Assembly (NCBI GenBank): GCA_002316835.1
Contig: DCEG01000051.1
Location: 27,497 to 53,256, forward strand
Reading direction: 5' to 3'
Length of the DNA: 25,760 nt
Source of the DNA: Bacteroidales bacterium UBA1035
Lineage (GTDB): Bacteria > Bacteroidota > Bacteroidia > Bacteroidales > Dysgonomonadaceae
Shown here: positions 16,362 to 23,472 of the stretch, piece by piece
Layout of the letters: the number at the start of each line of letters is the position of its first letter
How positions within the stretch are numbered: the stretch's first letter is position 1
The notes under the pieces: generated by a model
The model's database searches: none
What the model saw: only the letters and a program-made list of their open reading frames with translations
Told to the model about the DNA's origin: nothing
Position numbers and translations under genes: made by a program

Positions 16362-16477
16362 GAGATTGAGAAAGATTGATTTCAGATTGAAGGGAGATTG
16401 ATAGGAGGTATTGAATTAAATTTGTATTGCTTTCTTACCAATCTTGTTCAATCTTACTTAATCTTATTCAATCTGAG
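16362..16477. repeat. Helically phased GATTG array with its inverted counterpart
   Basis: GATTG occurs at 16364, 16374, 16385 and 16396 (spacing 10, 11, 11). After a spacer of about 40 bases, AATCT occurs at 16440, 16450, 16460 and 16470 (spacing exactly 10). The right half is roughly the reverse complement of the left, so the two halves could pair as a long imperfect hairpin or present eight sites on one face of the helix. Confidence 0.7.
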
Positions 16478-16544
16478 CCAGTTTAAAGAAGATGAAACGA
16501 GCATGTAAATCAGTTACACACAAGTGCATGATTATAGCGAGTTC

Positions 16545-16560
16545 CCTGTCTGACGACAGG
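16545..16560. repeat. Short palindrome CCTGTC-TGAC-GACAGG
   Basis: A perfect 6-bp inverted repeat with a 4-base loop, followed by CAGGCA, which extends the CAGG theme. It is 40 bases upstream of the M23 peptidase start. It resembles small dispersed palindromes, and no function is evident. Confidence 0.45.
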
Positions 16561-16600
16561 CAGGCATGTGACCGTAATTTAAAAAATAAAAAATAAACAC

Positions 16601-18292
16601 GTGAAATATTACAATTTATTTATATTACTTTTCACTGTTTTCTCTACAACAGCCTATTCACAGCAGTACACAAACCCTGTTAATATACCTTCGGCATTGA
16701 GTGGTAACTTTGGTGAGTTGCGCAACAATCATTTCCATTCGGGCATAGATTATAAAACACAACAAGTGATTAATAAACCGATTATCGCCATTGCCGATGG
16801 ATACGTTTCGCGTATCAATGTTTCGCCCGGTGGTTACGGACTGGCACTTTATATTGATCATCCCGAAACAGGCCACACCAGTGTTTACGGCCACCTGAAC
16901 AGCTTTTCAAAATCCATTGCCGATTATGTGAAGGAGCAACAATATGAACGGGAAAGCTATAGCGTTACGCTATATCCGGGCCAAGGGATACTACCGGTAA
17001 AAAAGGGCGAACAGATTGCGTTGAGCGGAAACACGGGGAGTTCCGGAGGTCCGCATTTGCATTTCGAAATACGCGATACCAAATCACAAGATCCTCTCGA
17101 CCCGCTTCAATTTCTGGGACGTAACGTTAGCGATACGCAACGGCCCGATATTCGCGGCGTGGCATTTTATCCCGTGGAAGGGAAAGGCATGGTTAACGGT
17201 AGCAGTAATCCGTTGCGATTGAACGTATCGAAAAACAAATCAGGAGTTCCCTTGGCATTGAGTCAGCCGATAAATGCCTGGGGAAGGATCGGTATTGCCG
17301 TGAAAGCATACGACCGGATGAACGGACAAACAAATATTTACGGAGTAAAACACGTCCGGCTGTTCGTGGATGAAAAGCAGGTTTTCAGCAGCTCAATCGA
17401 AAGATTTCCTTTCAGCAAAACGCGGATGCTTAACTCGTTTATCGATTTTGAAGACTGGCGGCGCAGACGTTCGTTTTTTATGAAATCGTTCGTAGAGCCG
17501 GGCAATACACTTAAACTATACAATACCACCAACGCCGGATATATTGACATTAACGAAGAACGAAATTACCGTATGCGTTACGAACTGGAAGACCACAACG
17601 GCAATACACTCACCTACTCTTTCGTGGTACGCGGACAGCAACAACCCGTCGCGCAAGCGGGAAAATGCGATAATTTCATGCCGTGGGGAATGCACAATTC
17701 GTTTGTGGATTTCGATTTTATGCTGGATATTCCGTCGGGAAATCTTTACGACAGTTTCTGTTACTTCCATCGAAAAATCCGTTCAACGGTCTATTATTCC
17801 GATATGCATCAGGTGAATGAGTCACCGATCCCGCTACACGACAATGCCACCATGTGGATAAAACTGAACGCAGATACGCTGGAAAACAGGCGTCAATACG
17901 GTATCGTGGAAGTCAATGAATCGGGTAGCGACAGCTGGATTGGAGGAACCTATAAACGAGGTGGCATAGAAACTTCTATCCGTGAACTGGGCAGGAGATA
18001 CGCTGTGGATATTGATACCGTTCCTCCAAAGATCACTCCCGTAAACGTTGAAAAATGGGTAACCTCACGCAGGATTCAAATCCGGTTAACGGACAATAAA
18101 AGCGGCGTCGCTAATTTTAAAGGAACCATCGATGGAAAATTCGTTTTGTTCTCACACGATATGAAATCTTCCCTTTACACTTACGTGTTTGATGACTCAA
18201 GACTGGAAAAAGGCAAAACGCAGGAACTCGTTTTTACAGCGGTTGATGGCGCAGGAAACTCTTCTGAATACCGGTATAGTTTTGAATATTAG
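16601..18292 (+). CDS. M23 family metallopeptidase (LytM-type), exported
   Basis: A 563-residue exported zinc peptidase, expected to cut peptidoglycan cross-bridges in the periplasm. Translation starts at a GTG (16601); no in-frame ATG lies upstream and the signal peptide (KYYNLFILLFTVFSTTAYSQ) begins right there. The M23 domain occupies about residues 35-170. Zinc ligands are His46 and Asp50 in HFHSGID and His154 in GPHLHFE; His152 and His98 (YGHL) are the usual catalytic histidines. An insertion near 101-130 separates the halves. Residues 175-563 are beta-rich, including a repeat-like domain ending FTAVDGAGNSSEYRYSFEY, typical of the long Bacteroidota members. All catalytic residues are present, so it should be active rather than a degenerate LytM activator. 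Confidence 0.9.
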   Translation: MKYYNLFILLFTVFSTTAYSQQYTNPVNIPSALSGNFGELRNNHFHSGIDYKTQQVINKPIIAIADGYVSRINVSPGGYGLALYIDHPETGHTSVYGHLNSFSKSIADYVKEQQYERESYSVTLYPGQGILPVKKGEQIALSGNTGSSGGPHLHFEIRDTKSQDPLDPLQFLGRNVSDTQRPDIRGVAFYPVEGKGMVNGSSNPLRLNVSKNKSGVPLALSQPINAWGRIGIAVKAYDRMNGQTNIYGVKHVRLFVDEKQVFSSSIERFPFSKTRMLNSFIDFEDWRRRRSFFMKSFVEPGNTLKLYNTTNAGYIDINEERNYRMRYELEDHNGNTLTYSFVVRGQQQPVAQAGKCDNFMPWGMHNSFVDFDFMLDIPSGNLYDSFCYFHRKIRSTVYYSDMHQVNESPIPLHDNATMWIKLNADTLENRRQYGIVEVNESGSDSWIGGTYKRGGIETSIRELGRRYAVDIDTVPPKITPVNVEKWVTSRRIQIRLTDNKSGVANFKGTIDGKFVLFSHDMKSSLYTYVFDDSRLEKGKTQELVFTAVDGAGNSSEYRYSFEY

Positions 18293-18366
18293 CAATATCA
18301 TTAAGGAGTTTAACAACGGATTATATCAACTTTAAGGCAGGGCGTAACTGTATTAATCTCCAAAAT

Positions 18367-18440
18367 CACCCTTTCGCCTCATCACCCTCTCGCCAAGTCA
18401 CCCTTTCTCCAAGTCGCCAAGCCTCCCAGTCGCCTCGTCG
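18367..18440. repeat. 16-bp degenerate tandem repeat downstream of the M23 gene
   Basis: Four 16-base units run end to end: CACCCTTTCGCCTCAT, CACCCTCTCGCCAAGT, CACCCTTTCTCCAAGT and CGCCAAGCCTCCCAGT, then a partial unit. Each is built of 8-base half-units of the type CNCCNNNT. It abuts the stop codon of the nicotinate phosphoribosyltransferase gene at 18443. Confidence 0.75.
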
Positions 18441-18442
18441 TC

Positions 18443-19618
18443 TTACAGCAATCCCAGCGTTTCCTGTGCCAGTCTAATTTCCCGATCACTTCCGGTGTGT
18501 TTCCCTTCCACATCCGATATTTTAACGCATTCGTGCCACTGTTCTTTTGCAGTCATTTTGCATCGGAATAGTTTCATCACAATATTCATTCCCTTTATGC
18601 CGTTGCTCACGTCGTTGGTGAGGTTTGTACCTATGCCGAAAGTGGCACCAATGCGACCTTCGCAATAGTTTTTTATATTGATGGCTTTATCCACGTTCAG
18701 GCTGTCGGAAAAAACGATGTATTTCAGTTTGGGATTTATGCGCAGTTCTTCGTAACGGCGGATTGCTTTATCGGTAAAAACGAGTGCATCACCACTATCG
18801 TGCCGTAGACTGGTGAAAAGAGCCGCATGTTTCTTGCTGAAGTTGCGAAGGAAAACATCAGTAGTATAGGTATCGGTTAGCACTGTTCCCAGATCGCCGT
18901 CGTAAACGTTGATCCAGTTTTCCATCGACATGTAATTGGCCATCTTGTAACCGTAAATCGATCCGTGAAACTGCACCCATTCGTGCGGATGCGTTCCCGA
19001 TACGTTGATGTTGTGTTTGTATGCCAGATAAACATTGCTTGTGCCGAAAAGTGAATCACCGGCATGTTGTTTTAGCAGTTCGGTAACACGGTCTTCCACC
19101 TCGAAACTAAACCGTCGGCGCATGCCGAAAAGCGAGAAAGTAATGTTGTTTTCTTTCAGTTTTATGGCTTTTTCAATAGCCGCCTTTTCCATATAATCTG
19201 TATCGGGATATTGGCCGGTTTCCCGGAAATAAAGTTCGGAAACAGTTGCCAAAATTGGCGTTTCCCAAAGCGTTACCCTATAAAGCAGTCCCGTGGCACG
19301 AATTTTCAATTTGCTGTCTTCCATAGAAACTTCTACCTCCGACGGATCAAACCGGAATCCTTTCAAGAAATCGATATAAATGGGTGGCAGATAGGGCAAT
19401 TTCTTTCTCACAAAATCTTCTTCGCCTTTTGTCAGGCTCAATTGCGACATCTTTTCCAATTCTTCACGCACCAGTTTATCAAATCCTGCCGGATAATCAC
19501 CGTTACTCCTGTCCACAAACTCAAACTCGCCGCATGCGCGGGGGAAAAGCTTACTGTAGGCGTAACTGGTGGTAAATTTATACAAATCCGTATCGAGTAT
19601 GCTTCTAATAATTGACAT
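18443..19618 (-). CDS. pncB: Nicotinate phosphoribosyltransferase
   Basis: Makes nicotinate mononucleotide from nicotinate and PRPP with ATP, the entry step of the Preiss-Handler NAD salvage pathway, in the cytoplasm. At 391 residues it is the normal length for the bacterial PncB group. Conserved blocks are ILDTDLYKFTTSYAYSKLFP at the N-terminus, FGMRRRFSFEVED (164-176), and VSGTHPHEWVQFHG (206-219), which holds the His region whose autophosphorylation couples ATP to catalysis. HDSGDALVFTDK (273-284) and FGIGTNLTNDV (327-337) form the phosphoribosyl and phosphate-binding sites. The N-terminal MSIIRSILDTDLYKF fixes the start. No TAnnTTTG promoter is evident, but a perfect 8-4-8 palindrome lies 71-90 bases upstream. 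It appears monocistronic. Confidence 0.95.
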   Translation of the reverse strand: MSIIRSILDTDLYKFTTSYAYSKLFPRACGEFEFVDRSNGDYPAGFDKLVREELEKMSQLSLTKGEEDFVRKKLPYLPPIYIDFLKGFRFDPSEVEVSMEDSKLKIRATGLLYRVTLWETPILATVSELYFRETGQYPDTDYMEKAAIEKAIKLKENNITFSLFGMRRRFSFEVEDRVTELLKQHAGDSLFGTSNVYLAYKHNINVSGTHPHEWVQFHGSIYGYKMANYMSMENWINVYDGDLGTVLTDTYTTDVFLRNFSKKHAALFTSLRHDSGDALVFTDKAIRRYEELRINPKLKYIVFSDSLNVDKAINIKNYCEGRIGATFGIGTNLTNDVSNGIKGMNIVMKLFRCKMTAKEQWHECVKISDVEGKHTGSDREIRLAQETLGLL

Positions 19619-19688
19619 TGTTCTCTGTGTTTATTTGGTTCAATAGATAAAACGCTTGAAGCTGAAATCGGTTCACTTTCATTGGGAC

Positions 19689-19708
19689 ATGCAAATTCCG
19701 ATTTGCAT
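19689..19708 (-). promoter_or_regulatory. Perfect 8-4-8 palindrome upstream of pncB
   Basis: ATGCAAAT and ATTTGCAT flank TCCG. It lies 71-90 bases upstream of the pncB ATG, where an operator for NAD-salvage control could sit. It does not match an NrtR or NiaR site that I can name, so the regulator is unknown. Confidence 0.4.
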
Positions 19709-19900
19709 AAAAAAGAAAAAGTGCTTGCCAAATCAAGAGAAAAACTCTAAATTGCAACTGATTTAAACATTATTACGTTACAAATATGGACATTCCGACC
19801 AAAGTAGAAATCGAAGAGATTATAAAAAAAGTGAGAGAGTAAAAGCAGCTGTGATGCTAAACAATGCATTCGCCGAGAGACTAAAGCAGTCTGTTCAAAA

Positions 19901-19932
19901 TTTTGCACATTGCCATTTAAGCTCTATCTTTG
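19901..19932 (+). promoter_or_regulatory. Full Bacteroidota promoter of the YjdM gene
   Basis: TTTTG (19901-19905), exactly 19 bases, then TATCTTTG (19925-19932): a complete match to TTTG-N19-TAnnTTTG. The start of transcription should be near 19938, downstream of the first ATGs of the open frame. This fixes the real start at 19956. Confidence 0.85.
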
Positions 19933-19955
19933 GGAAAATACAATTCAAAAACGAT

Positions 19956-20291
19956 ATGACACAAACTCCTCCTTGCATTAAATGCCAAAGCGCAGTTACT
20001 TATTTCGACGGCTCGTTGTTTCATTGCACCGAATGTTTTCACGAGTGGACACAAGAAGATATGGATGCCGCAGAAAATTCGGCAAAAGTACTCGACAGCA
20101 ACGGAAATGAGCTTTTCGACGGCGATGATGTTACGGTGATAAAAGACCTGAAAGTAAAAGGCTCATCCATGGTAGTAAAGCGCGGAACCCGTGCACGAGG
20201 CATCCGGCTTTCGGCAGACGATCCCACACACGTGCAGGCCAAAGTTGATGGACAAACCATTTTTATCCTTACCGAGTTTTTGAAGAAATAA
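19956..20291 (+). CDS. yjdM: YjdM/PhnA-type zinc-ribbon protein
   Basis: A 111-residue cytoplasmic protein of the family historically named PhnA and now YjdM. An N-terminal zinc ribbon has two CxxC pairs (Cys7/Cys10 and Cys24/Cys27 in CIKC and CTEC). A small beta-rich PhnA domain follows, with the conserved DSNGNELFDGDDVTVIKDLKV and VVKRGTRARGIRL stretches. The family was once tied to phosphonate use, but no phosphonate genes are nearby and its true role is unsettled. The open frame runs 35 codons further upstream, but a perfect promoter lies inside that extension, and the family begins at MTQTPPC, so the ATG at 19956 is used. Confidence 0.92.
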   Translation: MTQTPPCIKCQSAVTYFDGSLFHCTECFHEWTQEDMDAAENSAKVLDSNGNELFDGDDVTVIKDLKVKGSSMVVKRGTRARGIRLSADDPTHVQAKVDGQTIFILTEFLKK

Positions 20292-20336
20292 ACAAAGATA
20301 TTAAACTTAATACATTTGAGAATTAACACAAAATAG

Positions 20337-20368
20337 CTTGCCGGGCTACTCAAAAATTTTTATATTTG
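20337..20368 (+). promoter_or_regulatory. Promoter of the patatin-Omp85 gene
   Basis: CTTG (20337-20340), 20 bases, then TATATTTG (20361-20368), close to TTTG-N19-TAnnTTTG. It lies 26 bases before the ATG at 20395 and rules out the longer open frame beginning at 20338. Confidence 0.65.
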
Positions 20369-20394
20369 CTACAGGAAGTAAATTGAAATCGAGT

Positions 20395-22614
20395 ATGCGT
20401 AGGTTTTTCTCTGTCCTTTTTCTTCTTTGTTACCTGTTTTCTTTCGTAGCTCCCGCTCAGGAAAAAACCCGGCCTAAAATAGGTGTTGTATTGAGCGGCG
20501 GGGGCTCAAAAGGTTTTGCGCATATCGGTGCACTGAAAGTGATGGAAGAAGCCGGTATTCCCATCGATTATATTGCCGGTACAAGCATGGGTTCCATCAT
20601 TGGAGGTTTGTATGCTATCGGTTACAATGCAGCGCAGTTAGATTCGGTTATAAAAATGCAGGACTGGACGTATCTGCTGAGCGACAATATTCATCGCTCG
20701 AACATGCCGTGGGGACAGAAAGAAAACCTGGCCGGTTATCTCATTTCGCTTCCATATAAATTCGGACTGAGGGAGGACAGTAGAAAAGTGCAACTTCCCT
20801 CGGGGGTTATCGGAGGACAAAATCTGTATAATCTTTTCCAAAACCTGACCATCGGTTATCACGATCACACAGATTTCACCCGTTTACCCATTCCTTTTGG
20901 GTGTGTGGCTGCCGATTCCCGATCGGGAAAAGAAGTAGACTTTCTCGATGGAGTTTTGCCTCAGGCCATGCGTGCCAGTATGGCAATCCCGGGTGTGTTC
21001 TCGCCCGTGGAAATGGACAGTATGCTGCTGATCGATGGTGGCATTATCAATAATTATCCGGTAGATTTAGTAAAAAAAATGGGGGCCGACGTGGTAATCG
21101 GCGTCATCATTCCTCATCGTGAAGAGAGGGCGATTGAAAGGCGCAGAGGTTCAATGATGGAAGTGATGGAGGAGATCGGTGAGTTTGTTGGAACTGCAAA
21201 AAGATCGGAAAACATCAAGAACACCGATGTATTGATCCGGCCCGAATTGTTCCCTTACGGAGGAATGGAGTTTCAGCGCCCGGCCATCGATTCTGTCATT
21301 GTCCGCGGTGAAATTGCCGCCCGTAAACAATGGCATGCCCTGATGGAATTAAAGGATAAGCTGAACATTACCGATAATGAGCCGGTACACAAGATCAGCA
21401 ATCCGTTCATTGCTCTGGATACTTTGCAGATAAGCGAGATTGAAATTCATGGAGTGGATGAAATAGACGAAGAAAAATTGCTGAAGCAGATAAAAGCAAA
21501 AAAAACATATACCCGCAGGGAACTTGATAACATGGTGGCGAAATTTTACGGAACCGGCTTGTTCAATTCGGTGTATTACCAACTCGATGGGGTTTCGCCA
21601 TTCAAACTAAAATTCCATGTAGTGGAAAAAGACCTGAAAACATTAAATCTCGGATTACGGTTTGATACACGTGATAGGGCTGCTATTCTGGCAAACAGCA
21701 AATTTCGTTTAAACAAGCGAATGAATTCCGTTTTCGAGGTTACCACTCGCCTGAGCCAGAACCCGTACTTGCAACTCGATTATTCCATCAACAGAAGCAT
21801 GCTTTACCGTCGCAGTCTTATTCTCAAACTCAGCCGTAACGAAGTAAAGGTGTTCGATCGCGGGAAACTGGCCTATAACCTTGGTTTTACCCGCAGTTCA
21901 CTCGACATCAATTTTTCGGAATTCTACTTTTACAACATCAAACTACATCTTGGGGTCAACATGGAATATATGCACTACTTCTCCGAACTGTTAAGCGATC
22001 CAGGCTTTCAAAATCTGGGGTTACAAAATAAACCGTATGTTAATTATTTTATCAATGCAGGATACGATGATCTTGACAAGAGCTATTTCCCGACACGCGG
22101 ACAATATTTTTCGTTTCAATACACGCTTTCAACCGATAATTTCGCTCAAATGGACGGAGGGCTCCCGTTGCAGATTGCAAACGCACGTTTTCTAAAACCT
22201 ATCCGAATGGCAGATCGTGTGGTTGTAATACCACAAATAGCGGGAAGAGCAATATTTAACGATAGCATTCCGCTGATTTATAAAAATTTCGTCGGTGGAA
22301 ACTTTAACGGACACTATGTTCCTCAACAAATAGCCTTACCGGGATCGAGAGGGATGGAAATACTGAAAAACATGGCCGTTCAAACGGGAGTTGATGTTCG
22401 ATTAAGCATTACACCCAACCAATTCGTTCAGGGAAATCTAAATTTCACTCTTCACGACGACAAGCTGTTCAAGTCTCCCCAAGTGGAATATTTCTTCGGG
22501 GGCAGCATCGGGTATTCATACAATACCGTGGCCGGCCCGTTAACATTTGAAGTGGGATACTCCGGCCGTTCAAAATTAGTATCTTCTTTTGCCAGTTTCG
22601 GGTATTATTTTTAG
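20395..22614 (+). CDS. Patatin-like phospholipase fused to an Omp85-type barrel
   Basis: A 739-residue exported protein joining a lipid hydrolase to an outer-membrane barrel. A signal peptide (MRRFFSVLFLLCYLFSFVAP, cut after AQ) is followed by the patatin domain, about residues 28-300. It has the oxyanion-hole motif GGGSKG (35-40), the nucleophile elbow GTSMG with Ser64, and DGG with Asp214, completing the Ser-Asp dyad. Residues 340-430 form a POTRA-like domain (LQISEIEIHGVDEIDEEKLL). The rest is beta strands ending VSSFASFGYYF with a C-terminal aromatic, as in BamA/Omp85 barrels. This is the layout of PlpD-type (type Vd) systems, where the hydrolase is carried at or through the outer membrane. 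The upstream promoter fixes the start. Substrate and location of the hydrolase are inferred. Confidence 0.9.
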   Translation: MRRFFSVLFLLCYLFSFVAPAQEKTRPKIGVVLSGGGSKGFAHIGALKVMEEAGIPIDYIAGTSMGSIIGGLYAIGYNAAQLDSVIKMQDWTYLLSDNIHRSNMPWGQKENLAGYLISLPYKFGLREDSRKVQLPSGVIGGQNLYNLFQNLTIGYHDHTDFTRLPIPFGCVAADSRSGKEVDFLDGVLPQAMRASMAIPGVFSPVEMDSMLLIDGGIINNYPVDLVKKMGADVVIGVIIPHREERAIERRRGSMMEVMEEIGEFVGTAKRSENIKNTDVLIRPELFPYGGMEFQRPAIDSVIVRGEIAARKQWHALMELKDKLNITDNEPVHKISNPFIALDTLQISEIEIHGVDEIDEEKLLKQIKAKKTYTRRELDNMVAKFYGTGLFNSVYYQLDGVSPFKLKFHVVEKDLKTLNLGLRFDTRDRAAILANSKFRLNKRMNSVFEVTTRLSQNPYLQLDYSINRSMLYRRSLILKLSRNEVKVFDRGKLAYNLGFTRSSLDINFSEFYFYNIKLHLGVNMEYMHYFSELLSDPGFQNLGLQNKPYVNYFINAGYDDLDKSYFPTRGQYFSFQYTLSTDNFAQMDGGLPLQIANARFLKPIRMADRVVVIPQIAGRAIFNDSIPLIYKNFVGGNFNGHYVPQQIALPGSRGMEILKNMAVQTGVDVRLSITPNQFVQGNLNFTLHDDKLFKSPQVEYFFGGSIGYSYNTVAGPLTFEVGYSGRSKLVSSFASFGYYF

Positions 22615-22753
22615 GTTGTTAGTTAGCTGCAAAGATTTATATGGATGGTATATTCTGAAATATAATAGCTAATCTTCATAGGAATTGATGAAAAAATAAT
22701 CAGTTATGCCGGATAAATTTCAAAATAAATATCGAATTCCATCGGCGCGCCGC

Positions 22754-22855
22754 CTCACCCCTAACCCCTCTCCACAAGAGAGGGGAGCACGGGCTAAGAA
22801 TAATCAAAGTGGCTCCAAAGTCTCTCCCTTGTGGGGAGAGATTTAGAGAGGGGCC
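22754..22855. repeat. Bipartite hairpin repeat inserted in the RAYT gene
   Basis: Two stem-loops in inverted arrangement: CCCCTCTC-CACAA-GAGAGGGG near 22765-22785, and TCTCTCCC-TTGTG-GGGAGAGA near 22821-22841. The ends CTCACCCCTAACCCCTCTC and the reverse complement of GAGATTTAGAGAGGGGCC are similar, so the whole unit is an imperfect inverted repeat of about 100 bases. It resembles a hairpin repeat found between genes in many bacterial genomes. Boundaries are approximate. Confidence 0.8.
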
Positions 22856-23086
22856 ACGATTACGACGGCGGTGCATATTTCGTGACCATTTGCACTGCCG
22901 GTATGGAACATTTTTTTGGAAAAATATCGGATGGCGAAATGAAATATTCTGAAATTGGATTGTTTGCTGTGGAACAAATTGCAAACATCACATCACATTA
23001 TCCATATGCAGAAATACCGTTGTACGTTGTAATGCCAAACCACGTGCATTTGATCGTATTTATTGATGATATTTCGCCCGGTGCTA

Positions 23087-23159
23087 GTAGAGACGTTGCG
23101 TGCAACGTCTCAGTTGAAAACGTAACACCTCGTTCAGACGTTGCACGCAACGTCTCTAC
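23087..23159. repeat. Inverted REP pair inside the RAYT reading frame
   Basis: The 24 bases at 23087-23110 and 23136-23159 are exact reverse complements, separated by 25 bases. Each arm is itself a palindrome: GAGACGTTGC-GT-GCAACGTCTC on the left, and AGACGTTGC-AC-GCAACGTCT on the right. The REP pair is translated in frame, giving RDVACNVS and SDVARNVST. This is a REP doublet of the kind RAYTs mobilise. Confidence 0.85.
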
Positions 23160-23412
23160 GGGGAAACCGATGAAACAAATGTCTATAATATCACCAAAAC
23201 GAGGTTAATTATCGGTAATAATCCGTGGGTTTAAATCTGCTGTAACCCATTTTGCTAACCAAAACGGCATTCCATTCTCCTGGCAAAGCCGATACCACGA
23301 CCGCATCATCCGTGACCGCCACGAAATGAATCGAATTGCGGAATATATCGAAAACAACCCATTCAATTGGGTAACCGATGAATACAATATAATGGGCGCA
23401 CACACAAAATAA

Positions 23413-23441
23413 AAGGATGCACCGCCAGGCGGTGCATCCTT
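23413..23441 (-). terminator. Perfect hairpin terminator between the RAYT remnant and DUF6261 gene
   Basis: AAGGATGCACCGCC and GGCGGTGCATCCTT, exact complements around a single A. On the minus strand it is followed by TTTTATTTT, so it should end the DUF6261 transcript, 32 bases after that gene's stop. It begins directly after the RAYT stop codon. Confidence 0.82.
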
Positions 23442-23472
23442 CACTTGATAACCTAAAAACAAAAATGAGCTG

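Larger units (their letters stand above)
16233..16600. other. Gap between PadR and M23 genes: repeats, no gene seen
   Basis: No coding region is recognised. The gap holds the phased GATTG/CAATC array (16362-16477) and a palindrome at 16545-16560. No TAnnTTTG element precedes the M23 gene. Confidence 0.6.
19619..19955. other. Gap between pncB and the YjdM gene
   Basis: Two divergent leaders meet here. It contains the palindrome at 19689-19708 and the YjdM promoter at 19901-19932. It also holds an 18-codon frame at 19786-19842 (MDIPTKVEIEEIIKKVRE), which reads like a protein fragment but has no support as a gene. Nothing else is recognised. Confidence 0.55.
22706..23412 (+). pseudogene. Decayed REP-associated tyrosine transposase (RAYT, Y1_Tnp type)
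   Basis: RAYTs are HUH-type single-strand transposases that move REP palindromes. The gene starts at the ATG 22706 with MPDKFQNKYRIPSARR, a typical RAYT N-terminus, then is broken by a foreign hairpin repeat (22754-22855) that brings an in-frame TAG and shifts the frame by two. The body resumes with HDYDGGAYFVTICTAG, and the HUH motif is intact in MPNHVHLIV. A lone in-frame TAA at 23206-23208 interrupts SPKRG and LSVIIRGFKSAVTHFA, where relatives read straight through, often with Ser or Thr. The remainder is intact, including the WQSRYHDRII motif and AEYIENNPFNW with the likely catalytic Tyr, to TAA at 23412. A REP pair sits inside the frame at 23087-23159. No start codon restores a full-length protein. 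Confidence 0.88.

Noticed and set aside
16362..16477. CRISPR array from the regularly spaced GATTG units
   Set aside because: Units are only about 5-7 bases with 3-5 base gaps, far shorter than CRISPR repeats and spacers.
19786..19842. 18-codon frame MDIPTKVEIEEIIKKVRE before the yjdM promoter
   Set aside because: It looks like a protein fragment, but it has no promoter or neighbour to support translation; kept only as a possible relic.
23087..23159. CRISPR-like array from the repeated GACGTTGC motif
   Set aside because: There are only two copies, in inverted orientation and each palindromic, with no spacers or cas genes: a REP pair explains it.
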